Assembly (NCBI GenBank): GCA_015680685.1
Contig: MNCI01025305.1
Coordinates: 252,927-316,926, forward strand
Direction of reading: 5' to 3'
From: Gnetum montanum
Taxonomy: Eukaryota > Streptophyta > Gnetopsida > Gnetales > Gnetaceae
DNA length: 64,000 bases
Shown one piece after another: positions 1 through 11,838 of the stretch; position 1 is the stretch's first letter, and every line of letters starts with the position of its first letter. The position numbers and the translations under genes were made by a program. The notes beneath the pieces were generated by a model that was given only the letters and a program-made list of their open reading frames with translations, did not search any database and was not told the DNA's origin.

Positions 1-2039
1 TAAGATAGAGAAGCGATTGCAAGAAAATGAACGTGAATGAAGGCACTCCCCTTTCCATGCCTCAACAAAAAATTATGCAAGAGGGGAGGCATATCATGCT
101 ACATGAATGATGCTATTTTTCAAGCTCCAACCACCTCTTGGGTAGAAATGATGAAAGATAAGGTGCTTGCCAAGATCATTCAAGAAGATGAGTAGCGACC
201 ACCACCTCCACTTTCTACTCATGAAACAATGTCAAAGGCCCTCACTACCCTTGAACACATGCACAAGATTTGAGAGCAACTTTTACGTGAGCAAGAGCAA
301 TGAGTAGGAATGAGTGGTGATGACCTATCTGTGTATCACCTAGCAATGAGTCACCTCAATGAAGTGCCTTAAACAATCAGCAAGATGGAAGAAGGAGGAC
401 CAATTTTCTCAACCCAATGAATAGAGCTACCTAAAAGATTGAATCCTAATGCTTGAGAGGTAACAGTATCTCTCTCACAACAGTAGTCATTCCTAGAAAT
501 CTTTGGTAACACCACTACTTTTTTAGTGCCACTAGAAAAGGACAAGGGAACAACTATCTTGATGATGCAACACCATGGGTAGGAGACAATAGTAGAGGTG
601 GTGGATAATACAATTTTTGAAGAATTAAATGCACTTACAACATTTATATTAAATGTTTTTACATTCAAATATGTGTAAACATTTGTAGAAACAGTTAGTA
701 GTATATTAAGTGCAACCTAGCATGAGGAGTTGCTGGACCAACTAGTGGGAATTGGGCAATCAATTCTAGATGTCTTTGACCTTTTAGACACAATCACTAC
801 AACCTAGTTGGAGCTACTTGAAGTGAGGGGCAAGTGTATTATATTATAAGGGCAACTCAAAATAGCCCAAGCATAAAACCAACGCTTGGTTGTACAGGTT
901 GCATAATTAAGAGCCTACCTCCTCGATCCCATGTTTCTCAGTCCTACGTTGACACATGAAAAAGATTTTCAATAGCTTTAGGACAAGCTCAAATAGGTTG
1001 AGAGTGCAAAGGAGATAGTCATCTTTGACCAATCTGTGGCCAATGCTAAGACATACACCATTCAAAATAACTTGGTCCAAATGCACCACAAGAATGAAAT
1101 CCTGACCATAGAGAATTGTTGCCTATGAAATGTTGATGTGCAAAAGTAGTAGATGTAAGAATTTATCCATCAATAGTAGGAGCAACTAGCTAGAGTGAAG
1201 ACTGAACTAAGGAGATTGACAACTAAAAAGAGAAATTGCTTCATGAAGGAAGTTTGAGCCATTCGTAAAAAATCTATGATAAAGATAGCTACCTGGAAGA
1301 ATGAGGCTCTCAAATTTGAAAGAGTCAAGAACCATTACAAAGATTAGGTCAGTTTACCAAAGGAAATGAATTAAAAACACATCCAAATGATGAAGGAAAA
1401 AGTTAATGAGGCCCTCCAGTAGCTCAAGGAAGGAGGTGATGTTTGGCAACTTATCTTTGATGAGCTCGATGACTAGAACAAGGTAAAGATCTGCATCCAA
1501 GAGCTACAGATCAAGGAGATGATGAAGTACTTGGAGCTTATCAATCTTCATTATGTAAGCCTGGAAATGCTAAGTGCTAGAAGGCCATGGTCAGAGTTAG
1601 AGAAGCAAGTGGCCAACTCATACTTGTTGTACAAGATAGAGTTCAAATCCCATAAGGAGACCAAGTGAAACTTTGAGATTACTAATGCTAAACTGGAGGT
1701 TCTCAAGACATAATTCACGAATTAGAGATCAACTATTGAAAACCTGACCAAAAGAATTAATGACTACTAGGAGCTACAAAATGCTCTCAAGGGATTCAAT
1801 GTTGAATGCAAAATTTTTGCTGCCTAGTTTGTCAACATGAAAGAGCTATTCTTGACAATGCCCTATCAATGGGATGTTCCCACTCAAACCCACATTTGAG
1901 ATGCTACGTGGACCATGAATGATCCCAAGGGAAAGAAGGAGAAGATGAAGACACTATTAGATGCCTCTTCTCTTCCACCAAACGTTGCAGCTGCCACCGG
2001 ACACCACAACCACTTCAATCATCATGTGTGCCTGAAGTA
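1..2039 (+). pseudogene. Athila-like extra ORF (aORF), copy A, 5'-truncated by window edge
   Basis: One reading frame can be followed from about 300 to the terminal stop near 2039, interrupted by many TAG, TAA and TGA codons, each explicable as a decayed Gln or Arg codon. It aligns by eye with the aORFs at 6596-9351 (minus) and 40881-43580 (plus): shared blocks include a GTTI-x-MMQH-like stretch near 560-580, a KNEA-x-K-x-ER block near 1300, a KYLELINLxYxxLxML block near 1530 and a terminal block around 1860-1970 (WDVPTQ, then a DPKGKKEK-type run). Most of the visible part is predicted coiled coil, rich in K, E, L and Q. Function unknown; no catalytic motif is visible. It lies just upstream of a 3' LTR, the env-like position of Athila elements. 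The N-terminal domain is outside the window. Confidence 0.6.
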
Positions 2040-2087
2040 AGCAAAGTTCCTTTGAAGCCTTAAGAGCCTCCATTACTTGGGACCATT

Positions 2088-3133
2088 TGATCTTCTCCAA
2101 CATGTTTGCATCATCTTAGGAATTGTGTTTGTTAGTTTTATCCTAGTGTTTAATTTTCTCATCCTAAACACCAAAATTTTGTAATCATTGTAAAACTGTA
2201 TACTCTAGGCACTTAACTTTTGTTGTGTAGTTTGTGTGTTTGCTTTGTCTATCAATAATCCCATACCTTCCCAAATTTTGTAAAGAACTTGAGGAAGAGT
2301 TTTCATTTAGTCCAAGAGTATACCGTTGACATAGGGTTTCACCTGTTGACATAGGGTTTCACCCGTTGATGTGTACCTGTTGATGTGGCTCCTTATTTTG
2401 CCTATAAATAGGTGCTTACTAGCCACATTTATGACATAAGTCTCATAGTTGTAGCAAATATCTTGCATTTTTATCATTCAGAAGTTAGAATATTTTTCTA
2501 AGTGCCCACAATAGGAGTCCAAGAGTATATGAATCTTTATTCGAGCACTATTATACTTGAGCACTACAGTGTGTGTAGAAATAAAGATGAGCTTTATGAT
2601 AAACCTTGTAGTACTTTGAAATAGATTAATTATTTCCTTTATGCATTTTATATTTTAAGTAATTTCCTTTAATGTTTTAAGTAATTAATTATTAATTAAA
2701 CTGGACTAACCTAAATTAAATAGTGATTAATTAAGCAAATAAGTACAACCACTTCAAGTATACACTTGATGCTTAGTAATCCCAATAATGCTTAATGTTT
2801 GGTAACCCAGTAGTGTTAAACGTGTTCAAGATATGTACGACAAGTGTAAATGAATGCTTATCTTAGGATTAGTCAAATGTTAGCTAGTTAGATTAAATTA
2901 GCAATTAAATACCTTTCATTCTTTATTCTTTATGCATATGTATGGCTCAATTGCACTTAACCATACCTTTGCATTTCACAAGTGTAATTAGGAAGATAAT
3001 GATTATAATGGTTAGTTTTACTTCCTAAAGAGCAATGTACTTAGAAGGCTAGAAGTCCACAGAATTCAATTAGATCGCAGTGAATGCTTAGTGATACATA
3101 TGATTGGGCATATGATCTAATCATTGCTCATCA
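2088..3133 (+). repeat. 3' LTR of element A
   Basis: The end at 3133 is supported by the terminal bases GCTCATCA, which match the CTCATCA termini of the better-defined LTRs at 15312-16119 and 22902-23754. The start is placed at TGATC (2088) only by analogy, so it is uncertain. Internal landmarks fit an LTR: a TATA box (TATAAATAG, 2403-2411) preceded by directly repeated upstream motifs, and the motif TTGGTAACCCAGTAGTG (about 2799-2815), found in the other LTRs of this group. No second LTR is in the window. Confidence 0.5.
2328..2411 (+). promoter_or_regulatory. LTR promoter with tandem upstream motifs and TATA box
   Basis: Two copies of GTTGACATAGGGTTTCACC followed by two shorter derivatives (GTTGATGTG type) lie directly upstream of TATAAATAG. 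The layout (short repeats, then TATA) mirrors the GATATC-type promoters of the sister elements, but the repeated word differs. Confidence 0.5.
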
Positions 3134-3179
3134 AAAGGTTTCAAGGCTCTGTATGCTTTCAAAAATAAATGCATGAATT

Positions 3180-4060
3180 TAGGCCTTTAGGCTTAGAAGG
3201 TCAAAAAACAAAATTTTCAAACTATCATCTATCCTAACATATTATATGGATGTGTTGTTTGGGTACCTAGACTCAACACTAAACTTTGGAAAGATATTGA
3301 AAGAGTGCATAAAACTTTTCTTCTTGATGAGTTAAATATGAAGATACAAACATCTTTCTTAACATTATTATGTGAAACTGATTTATTTCCTTTAGAAGCA
3401 AAAGCCTTATGCCAATTCATTCTATACACTTATAGTTTACATATCTTAAGGAAAGAAAAATTGTCCAAAGCAATTCTTGAGGATTCATGAGATTATAGTT
3501 GGTATTTTCAAGTGATGAAATGATTGAGAAAATGAAATATCTCTTGGGAGGATGTGCAACAAAATCCTACGCATACTCACTAACTAGTCAAGCAGAAGGC
3601 TGTAACACAAATGTGGACTAATGTGGAAGGCAAGAGAAAATTTTATTTATATCACATTAGATCCAATAAATTAGATGTAGAAGCTTACTATCTCTTAGCA
3701 GCTATTCCCATGAAGTATTAGAATGCTATTAACAAGCTTTGCTTAAATTCTCATCATCTTAGAATTGAAAGTGGAAGATGGTTTCAACTTCCTAAAGAAG
3801 AGCACATTTGTAGGTTGTGCATATACAGAGCCATTGAAGATGAGTTACATATGTTGCTTTTATGTGCTATGACTACCCATTCAAAATAGTTTTATAATGT
3901 TATAGCAAAAATCAAGTATGATCTTTTTTATACCCACATTGGTACTTTGTCAATTTGTAGAGTCTACCTTTATTTTTCATGAACGTGTAATATTTGTTCA
4001 ATAGATCCTATGGGTATTTTGATGTAATAAAGCTTCATTTTATTTCATTTCATATTTTAA
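3180..4060 (+). pseudogene. LINE reverse-transcriptase C-terminal fragment
   Basis: Conceptual translation, across several stops and at least one frame change, gives a segment typical of the C-terminus of plant LINE (non-LTR retrotransposon) polyproteins: a WVPRLN/ERVHKTFL stretch near 3260-3320, then near 3750-3860 the block LRIESGRW followed by CRLC and an EDELHMLLLC zinc-binding-like motif. Plant LINE ORF2 proteins end with this kind of Cys/His RT-associated domain. The endonuclease and RT core are missing. The stretch ends in AT-rich sequence at about 4060, perhaps the old 3' end. Non-functional. Confidence 0.55.
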
Positions 4061-4099
4061 AAAATTTATATTTTTATGGTATCTAATTCATCAAGCTTC

Positions 4100-4390
4100 T
4101 TATTAGCCCTCATGTTAAACTTATGAGAATTATTTTTCCTCACTATACTCTTTGTGAAAGTGAAGACTCATTTTCTCATGTTTTTTTTAGTATCCTATTG
4201 TACAACGTGCTTGGAAATAGAGATCCAAAATTTGTAACAAATTCAACCAAGCATCAATGAAATCATACTTGGTGATCAACCTACTCTATCTACTTCCTTT
4301 CTTTGCATTTATAAGAATCTTTGAACACTTATTCTCTACTCTTGGAAGCTTTAGTATGTAGTTATTTTCTAGCAACAAGAGCATAACTAT
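4100..4390 (+). pseudogene. possible second LINE zinc-binding remnant
   Basis: A short reading frame contains TLCESEDSFSHVFFS, resembling the 'TLCxxxxEtxxHlFxxC' zinc-binding region that follows plant LINE reverse transcriptases. Frameshifts and stops surround it. The evidence is one motif only. Confidence 0.25.
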
Positions 4391-4399
4391 CTATAATCT

Positions 4400-5573
4400 T
4401 TCTTCAAGAGTTAAATATCATATTATCAAATATGTCACTTTTCAACTATAACTTTAAGTATAAAAGTTCCTAATGAAAGCTGACTAATTAATTTATTTTC
4501 TACAATATTAATTTTTTTATTTTGAAGGCTCAAGAATAGAAAGATTTTAGCTTCTGTTATTATTTGTTCATTATTTTTTATTAATGTTCTATTTTATCTT
4601 TGGATACAAAATTCTCATTCTCTTTACCATAAATCTTTTAGTAAGAAGCGAAAACACATGAGGGTGCTTCTAAACAAGGTTAAGACCTGATCCTTTTCGT
4701 ATCCTTTAAGCGAAGGTTTTTTAAGATTAGTTGCATGGATAAAAACTTAAAAAGGCATCTCCACACCTATAGGAATTTTTGTTTAGACTCTTTCCTTGTT
4801 TATCTAATATACTCTATATTTTTTTTCCTATTATTATTTGTTTTTAAGGGGTTGACACCCCCTACATTGTTCTAATTCCTTGTGAATGATGTCACAAGGA
4901 TATGTAGGCTTGTTGGAAAGGCTTTAGCCTCTATGGCTTGAGCTTCATCCCTTCTATGTAAAGCAGGGGCTTAAGACTAGATGCATTAGAGTAGGAATGT
5001 GTCTTAGAGCTCTCTTATGTGTATATGAGTGCTCTCTGTGAATGTTATGCATGTATGTCTTACATTGGTTTAATCACTTATATGATTATTTAGGTATTTT
5101 CACAATGGTCCTAACCCATAGAATAACAAATGATATATGTGCTATGTACTTTTGCTCTTTTCATAGGTTCATGAAGATGCTAAGGTATATTCTACCTTCA
5201 GTCAACTTTGGAACACTTAGTAACTTTAGGGCTCATGGGTGGTGTTGAGCAGTGTCGTTATACTAGAATAATACTTTAACCATGTTACATATCACATATT
5301 CTCCTATGATTCAAGTATTATAGTGCTAGCCTTAAAAAGCAATATATAATACCACCCTTGAGTCTCAACTTAGTAAAGAGAAGAGGACAAACTCAAGATG
5401 GACTATATGCCTTGGTGTTCACATCAGCTGCTACTAGAAAAGGGAAATAGCTTTAAAACTTTAGTGATAAGTTTGACCACAAGCCTTGGAAAAGGGAAAG
5501 TTTGATTGTAAAAAAATTACTAATCATGGTGCTTAATTCCATGATCCATACATTATAAATATTTAACAACACA
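4400..5573. other. stretch with no supported gene
   Basis: AT-rich sequence between LINE remnants and the minus-strand element. Open frames are short (up to 68 codons) and show no recognisable domain. Nothing further is supported. Confidence 0.5.
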
Positions 5574-6434
5574 TCATGAGTGGCAAGGTATCCCTACACT
5601 CAACCATACAAATACGAGCATTCACACATGATCCGGTCAAACTCTATATATGGACTAGTTGTGGTATCTAGATGGTTACACATTGATCGCAGTTTGCTAT
5701 CTTCCCACCTAGACTAGTATCTACTTGGTCACGTATGGTTTAGTCTAAAGTGAGGCGAATGATGTGGTCCTAAACTAGTGCTACTCCTAGAGACAATGGA
5801 AAATAAGCTCAATTAACTAATAAGCAATAGGAAATGAAGTCTAAGCTAGCCTAAGAGCGATGAGCATCCATCCTTAATCATCCATATGCATCTTAGACCT
5901 CATGTACTACTTTTGGGATTACCAAGCACACATTACTTAAGCACTCCTAAATATGCTACTGGGTTACTAAGTAGTTGCACTTCAATGTTCATGATTAAGT
6001 TGTACTCATTCTGCATTTAACAATAGGAATAGTAAATGACAATAAAGAAATATTAACTAAGAAAACAATAAATAACAATAACAATTAAATAATTAAAAAC
6101 TAAGTAAATGCTGCAATGATGGAGTAATCTCGATCTTTATTGTCGATCATGTGCATGTCCAAATACATCACACTTGAATAAAGGTTTTGTACAATTACAA
6201 TCATCACACTGCGAGCATCCATTGGGGAAAGAATTGAAATTAACTAAAAAAATGACAAAGAGACTCTATTCTAACACTATCTAACTTCCCCCTTTCTTAT
6301 GCGCCTAAATGTGGTATTTATAAGCTTATACAAGACCTACGATATCGTGTATTTGATATCGTTATCTAGGTTGTGATATCGCGTACCTGATATTGAGGAT
6401 TTGATATTGGGGCATGGAAAATCATGATTCATCA
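5574..6434 (-). repeat. 3' LTR of element 2
   Basis: Closely similar over its length to 13543-14401. It begins TCATGAGTGGC where the partner has TGATGAGTGGC, and ends in TTCATCA where the partner has CTCATCA. On the minus strand it has a GATATC-rich U3, a TATA box (6313-6323) and the TTGGTAACCC-type motif (5957-5972). Confidence 0.8.
6313..6412 (-). promoter_or_regulatory. LTR promoter: GATATC cluster plus TATA
   Basis: On the minus strand several GATATC/GATATT words lie upstream of CTTATAAATAC. The LTR copy at 14280-14390 has the same arrangement. Confidence 0.6.
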
Positions 6435-6449
6435 TACCCCCATGACTAA
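6435..6449 (-). other. polypurine tract of element 2
   Basis: Read on the minus strand the sequence is TAGTCATGGGGGTA directly abutting the 3' LTR start TGATGAA. A G-rich purine run immediately before the LTR is the expected plus-strand priming site. Confidence 0.6.
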
Positions 6450-6595
6450 ATGAAAACTCATCCTCAAGTCAAACAAAATGAGAACAAGTTCAATTGATTA
6501 CACAGTCGATGGGTATGAGATTATTGACTAACTAGGAATTTATTCATGCCGTAGTGGAGAATTAAACACAACAAAATTGGGACATAGACATAGAA

Positions 6596-9351
6596 TTACC
6601 AAAAGACAAAATTTTGTTGAAACTCATGTGGTTCCTGGTGGTGGTGGTTCCTCCATGGGTCTCTTCTCCTTATCTTGTACTCCAAGTTTTGGAAATTGAT
6701 GTCTCTGAGGAGTGTGTAGAGCTTTTCTTCCTTAGTTTGAGGATTCTGTGCCATCCATGCTAATGCTACAATGTTTGATGGAGTCAGCACCTCCCATGGA
6801 CATGACAGTTATGGAAACATCTAGTTGGCCTTGACATACCAAACCACAAACAGCCATTGCTCCTCTTCATAGGCTCTAGCTTTATCCTTGTATTCTTGGT
6901 ATTCCATGAGTTGTCGAGCCAAATCTACCATGACATCCTTTTGTCTTTGGTAGCTAGTCTTGACCACCTCTAACTCAGAATTTTCCACTTCTAATTTCTG
7001 CAGCATCTTCTTGTGCTTAGCAAATTCTATTTCATACTTTGCGTAGGTGGTTGCTACTTGCTTTTCCAATTCTATTCTGAGGCATCCTACTATCAACATC
7101 ACCAAGTTGGCATATCGTAGGTTTACCAACTCCATATACTCCATAAGGTCTTGTATCCACAAGTCTTGACTTTTTAGTTCAGCTTGGTGGATGAAGGCAT
7201 AAGTATTCAATATGGCCTGCCAATCAGTATTTTGAACACTGAGAGTATTAATATGGACTTTGGCCATATGGATTTCTTTTTCTATCACTTGTTTGTACAT
7301 CCACACCTAATCTCTAAAGTGCTCTTTGAGCTTCTCATGTCGCTTGGCCTCATTTTGCCATGCGCTTATTTCAATTACCATATTTTGACAAATCGCACAT
7401 ACCTCCTCCATTGAGAGGGTTTTGTTTTCTTTAGCCAAGCAATTCATGTCCTGGTTGACCCTTATTAATTGTTCCCACAATTGCTAAAAATTTTCTTTGA
7501 AAACATTATTTTAATTTTCCACTGTAGTCAACCAGATATTGTCAGTAGTAAGCTATTTATTTTCTTCTTGTAAGGCCTTGAGTGCTTTGGCATGGACATA
7601 TGTTTGAGCTTGTGCCTTGGAAGCATCCTAATTAGCCTTCTCATTTTCCTCCACCACTCTTTTATTCTCTACCAAAAATTTATTCAGTTGCTCTATCCAG
7701 AAGGACTCTAGCTAGTCTATAAGGATGAATTGGGACAAATTCCATTATGCAGCTTGCAGGGTGACGAGCCTTTCTTAGAGTCTTTTTAACTCCTCTTCCG
7801 CATGCTCGACCCTAACCTCTACCATGACTAGCTTCCCTTTTGTGGAAATGAGGTCTGATTGAGTTTCTGTGACATCTTGAGGGATGTTAAATAGGGACGT
7901 CATTGCTTATTCTATCTACAGCAATTGATCTAGAACATCCTCATGCTCCACAGGAGTCATTGAGGGATTGGCCAAAGTTTGAGCATTGTGTGCTCCTGTA
8001 AAATTTGTCGATGGCATAAGAAGGACATTGAATGATTCTTTTATGTGGTCAATATCCACTTCTACGACTCCCATTGCATCTTGGTGCTACATGACCACTA
8101 CTGTGGTGCCTTCACCAGTTTTTAATTTCATCTGAAAAGATGTAGCATTCCCAAAGATCTATTGTGACCAGCATGATTCCCCTTCTCCTATTTGGATTGA
8201 TACCTCATCTCGTGCGTAATCAATTAAGACCGTGAGTCATACAACATCATCGATGACCCTGAAGAGATTGGCCTCATCACGACTTTCCCAACTGACCATT
8301 TTAGCGATGGCCCTGAGATGGCTCATCGATGGTCAATAGTCCTGCGGCAATGGTGGTAGTTGGTCTTGCTAGCCTGTGAGTTGTGTGCTAGGCCCTACTT
8401 TTTATTCTTGCTCCAACTTTAGTGTCTCACCAACACTTTTTCTTAGGGCTGGTGGCTTCAGTAATTCCGCAAATGAAGCATTTTGGGCCTTTCTAGGGAC
8501 GTCATTGGTGTACCCTAGAATTCCAGCATGTCAGCACAACTTCCTGATGAGACAAGGAAAGGGCAATGCGAACTTCCTTGTCTTGTGTTCTTCAAACCGC
8601 CTCAGAATTTTTGTAAGATATAGATGGGGTAGGTTGGCATTAACCTTGCCCATTAAGATAGCACTTACTCTAGCTGCATATGTGGAAATTTTGTTTAATC
8701 CCTTTGTGGGGAAGATGTGATATGTGTCAATTTTGAAGTAGATTCTCTCTTCAAGTGTCAACTCTCCATATGCTTTGTCTTCTTTGCCATATGCCCTTTT
8801 CAACCATATCTTCTGCGCATCAGCATCAAAACGAGTATACAAGTGAGCTACTTTTAGCCTTGTATTCGAAAGATTTAGAACTTTCAAAATGGCTTTGGTA
8901 GAGAAATCAATAGAAATACCACCAATATCAATGGTGGTGCCTTTTTCTTTATTGTGCCAAAATTGGTATGTCTCTCCTAGGTACCAATCACCACTTTTAG
9001 AAAAAATAGGCCACAGTGGGGACCCTTTAAGTTGGTCCCTGACTACTTCAGGAGCAAACTTCGTGAAAGGTCCAAAGTTAAGTTCCACTATCACAGCTGT
9101 TGATGTGGACCTTTCATGAATTGCCTAAACACATTTCAAAGACAATGTGAGATGTTGTCCTTATTCAGGTGCTCTATGATCTCCTCCTTTAGCATGTCCC
9201 AATTCACAATAACAGGAGGCTCTTGATGGATGCCGAATGATTGTGCCTCCTGTTCTGTGCATTCCTTAAGAGACGCCTGGCCTCTATCTCTCCTTGGCCA
9301 TTTGGATGCACCCTAAGAGGGTCCTCCTTACTGTCCTCTTTTAGGGGCCAT
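6596..9351 (-). pseudogene. Athila-like extra ORF (aORF), copy B, near full length
   Basis: Starts at ATG 9351 (MAPKRG), the same start as copies at 40881 (MAPKRP) and 33840 (MTPKRI). Layout over roughly 900 codons: a basic N-terminus; a globular domain (9094-8531) with a GDWYLGETYQFW block, an ERIYFKI-x(4)-IFPTK block and a LPFPCLIRKLC end; a middle domain; a long coiled coil (about 7900-6820); and a C-terminal block with PSNIVALAWM and TKEEKLYTLLR (6790-6690). The globular domain resembles the 'putative plant transposon protein' type seen in other plant retroelements; this is from memory of the family pattern, not a search. Several stops and frame changes make it non-functional. It occupies the env-like position between gag and the 3' LTR and is preceded by its own promoter (9862-9930). 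Function unknown; DNA- or RNA-binding would be a guess. Confidence 0.65.
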
Positions 9352-9657
9352 CTGCAATCACACAGAACCATCTATTAGCAAGGCTATTTATAGAATTTGA
9401 TTTATCCCTTACTTCTTACCTTAATAGATTCATTTCTTGCTTCATGTGATTTAGAGTTAGAGACTTTCACAACAGTTCCTCTAAAAGTTCTGGTAATGGG
9501 CCCTATTTTGATTAGGTGATTCCAAAAAATAATTTTTATGGTCTAGGTAAAGAGATAAAATTAATTTGGCAACCATTTCTAACAATTTTAAGGTCCCTTA
9601 CCCTTATGATATCCTTCAGGCAATAGTAAATTTCAAAAAAACTACGTGCAAATTGGA

Positions 9658-9680
9658 ACGTACCCTTCCCCCATGACTAA
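9658..9680 (-). other. internal polypurine-tract-like sequence of element 2
   Basis: Minus strand reads TTAGTCATGGGGGAAGGG, nearly identical to the tract beside the 3' LTR (TAGTCATGGGGGTA). It lies about 180 bp downstream of the internal TATA and 310 bp upstream of the aORF start. A similar word (TAGTCATGGGGG) occurs at about 16680-16700 in element 1. Confidence 0.45.
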
Positions 9681-9861
9681 GTTAAACACTTCGGGTTTAA
9701 GCAAGTTTGAGTGGAACAAGTATAAAGTGTTAATGAGTAAGTTATAGATGTTTGAATGATGGGTGCATAATCTTGACAATTCGTGGAAGAAAATTTCAAT
9801 AACTTCCCTTGCATAAATAGTGAATAATGATGTTAACATGCATGGGGGGTCCATATATATA

Positions 9862-9930
9862 CTATTTATAGACACGATATCACGTACCCAATAGTGGGGA
9901 CCCAATATCGGGTACCCAATATCGCAGCCC
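9862..9930 (-). promoter_or_regulatory. internal promoter upstream of aORF copy B
   Basis: On the minus strand three or four GATATTGG/GATATCG words with GGGTACC spacers lie just upstream of a TATA-like CTATAAATAG (9862-9871), about 510 bp before the aORF ATG. The arrangement copies the U3 promoter of the same element's LTR, but it lies inside the element, not in an LTR. Confidence 0.5.
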
Positions 9931-11216
9931 ATCTAAAATAGGGTACTTGGAAAAATTGATGAATTTTTGAATTTCCAACGCCAAAAATAAAGGATTTAAG
10001 GTTGAATTGAAAGATCTAGGATAACACTGAAGAGACCTAAAGGCACCGAAAGTGTAATGAAGTGGAATTTTTCAATAAAATTCATGAATAGGATGAGGAA
10101 AAAAGACATGTTGTAGTGCATAGGAATGTTGGAATTTAAAATAATGATAAAGGGAAAGATAATTGTAGCAATGCAATACTTGAAGGATGTAAGATGATAT
10201 GGTGATGTGCAAAGAGTGCAAATTACAAAAGTTACACAAGTGGATCCTCCCCAAAGTAGGTTCCTACCTATCATGCCCTTACATAACCACACCTAAAAAT
10301 GTCCGTAGGCACTAAAAGGGTTAAATGTAATCCACACCAATTCCACAAAACACACACATGTAGATACTATCGTGATGAGGTAGGAATTCTATGCTACATA
10401 AGACACAAATCAAAAATACACGAACAGCGAGATGAAGCGAATTGTAGAAGGGATTGCAGAGATCGGGACATGAGGTAACTGACCCAGGGTGCAATGAATC
10501 CTGAGTGTAGGGAATTATTAATGTGTCATTAGCCTATGACTCCAAAATCAAGACCAAGTCCATTCCTTCGATCAGTGACATCACATTGTTTCATCCATTG
10601 ATGAACAACCAGAAGAGCACCCTGATAGCAAGGCGTGCGATCACTTGGTCTTTTGTCCAAGGGAGGAGAGATTTGGAATTTCTCTACGACACAAACATTT
10701 GTTTTTTCTCTTGATCTTTCTTTGTGTTTTTCTTTGTTTTCTTCTTTTTCTCTTTTTTTAGCGGCTTTGGCACTTTGTCCTTTCCAACAGTGAACCAGAG
10801 AAGCCGCCAACCTTCAGGCATGGGTGCATGTCTTTCCAATGGGACCCCCAAAACTGCATTGAGTTTCTTTATTGAGTGTCTTTATTACTCTTACTCCCAT
10901 TTTTTGTTAGATCTACAAGGATGTTAGTACAGCCAGGCTACATGATAGCACCTACAGGAGTCACTAAAATGAATCCACAAGTCCCCTTGATGTCACACCC
11001 TAGCCTTTCCCTCTTAGTCCATCATTTTTCGCTCTGGGCATAATGAGCACAAAATTACTTTTAACTTTTCATGATGAAAAGGACATCATCATACCTAGAG
11101 TAGCACCTCTTACTAATAGGATGATTGGGTGGATGTGGTGGGCTCACCTGAGACTTAATAGCATAGAACAACACCTTGACCAACGACTCACATGAGTGTT
11201 TTATTCATAGATGAGA
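9931..11216 (-). other. non-coding internal region of element 2
   Basis: No supported ORF. It shares blocks with element 1 (10250-10310 with about 16893-16960; 10795-10870 with about 17320-17360) and with element 3 (a GGTGTGACATCAAGGGGAC-type word near 10980-11005, also at 39429-39500). RT and integrase would be expected near here and are absent. Confidence 0.5.
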
Positions 11217-11310
11217 TTACCCATAAAAAGATAAAAAGATAAAACAATAAATAAAAAGATAAAACAACAAATAAAAAGATAAAATAACAAATGGAAAGAT
11301 GAAAAACTGG
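11217..11310. repeat. A-rich short tandem repeat
   Basis: About four to five imperfect copies of a unit near ATAAAAAGATAAAACAACAA. Confidence 0.7.
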
Positions 11311-11838
11311 AAAAATAAAAAAATTGTAAAATTGAAGAAAAGGAAAAAAATTTATTAATTTTGTTTGTTAGAATGGAGAGTATCCCCCATCACTAAACTT
11401 TTGATCATGGCGAGAATTAATAAATGGAAGATTTAGATCTAGGAATTTTGAAAATATTAGGACCTAGTCATATCCAAACCATTAGGTGTCTTTCAATGTG
11501 GTGGTTGGAATGTACCCAAATTAGGGTTCACACACTTGATTAAAGTTAACATAGTAGGGCAAGCTATAAGATGTGGTTAATCGATAAAGAGTTGACCCAC
11601 TATGGCACCCGTGATCATAAGATGGTATGCAAGGATTGATATGTCTCCCGATGTAGTTATATTCATTAGGCTACATGGTAGTTGGAGTATTGATTGGTGG
11701 CCCTGATAAGGTAACATGAGGCGTTGTGTTCGAGGAGGTAGATGCATCATAGCATTGAACTTGCACTAGATTAGAGGATGTAGTGGTTTCAGAAGCATGT
11801 TGTCTCTTTCTTTGGTCATGCCTAAAGAAATGATGCTT

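Noticed and set aside
1-2039. Many in-frame TAG codons suggested amber readthrough or an altered code
   Set aside because: TAA and TGA also occur at C-to-T-type positions, frameshifts are present, and the nearby kinase gene uses the standard code. Decay explains it.
4850-4990. Possible structural RNA or rDNA fragment
   Set aside because: No conserved rRNA or tRNA core could be recognised; it reads as generic repeat DNA.
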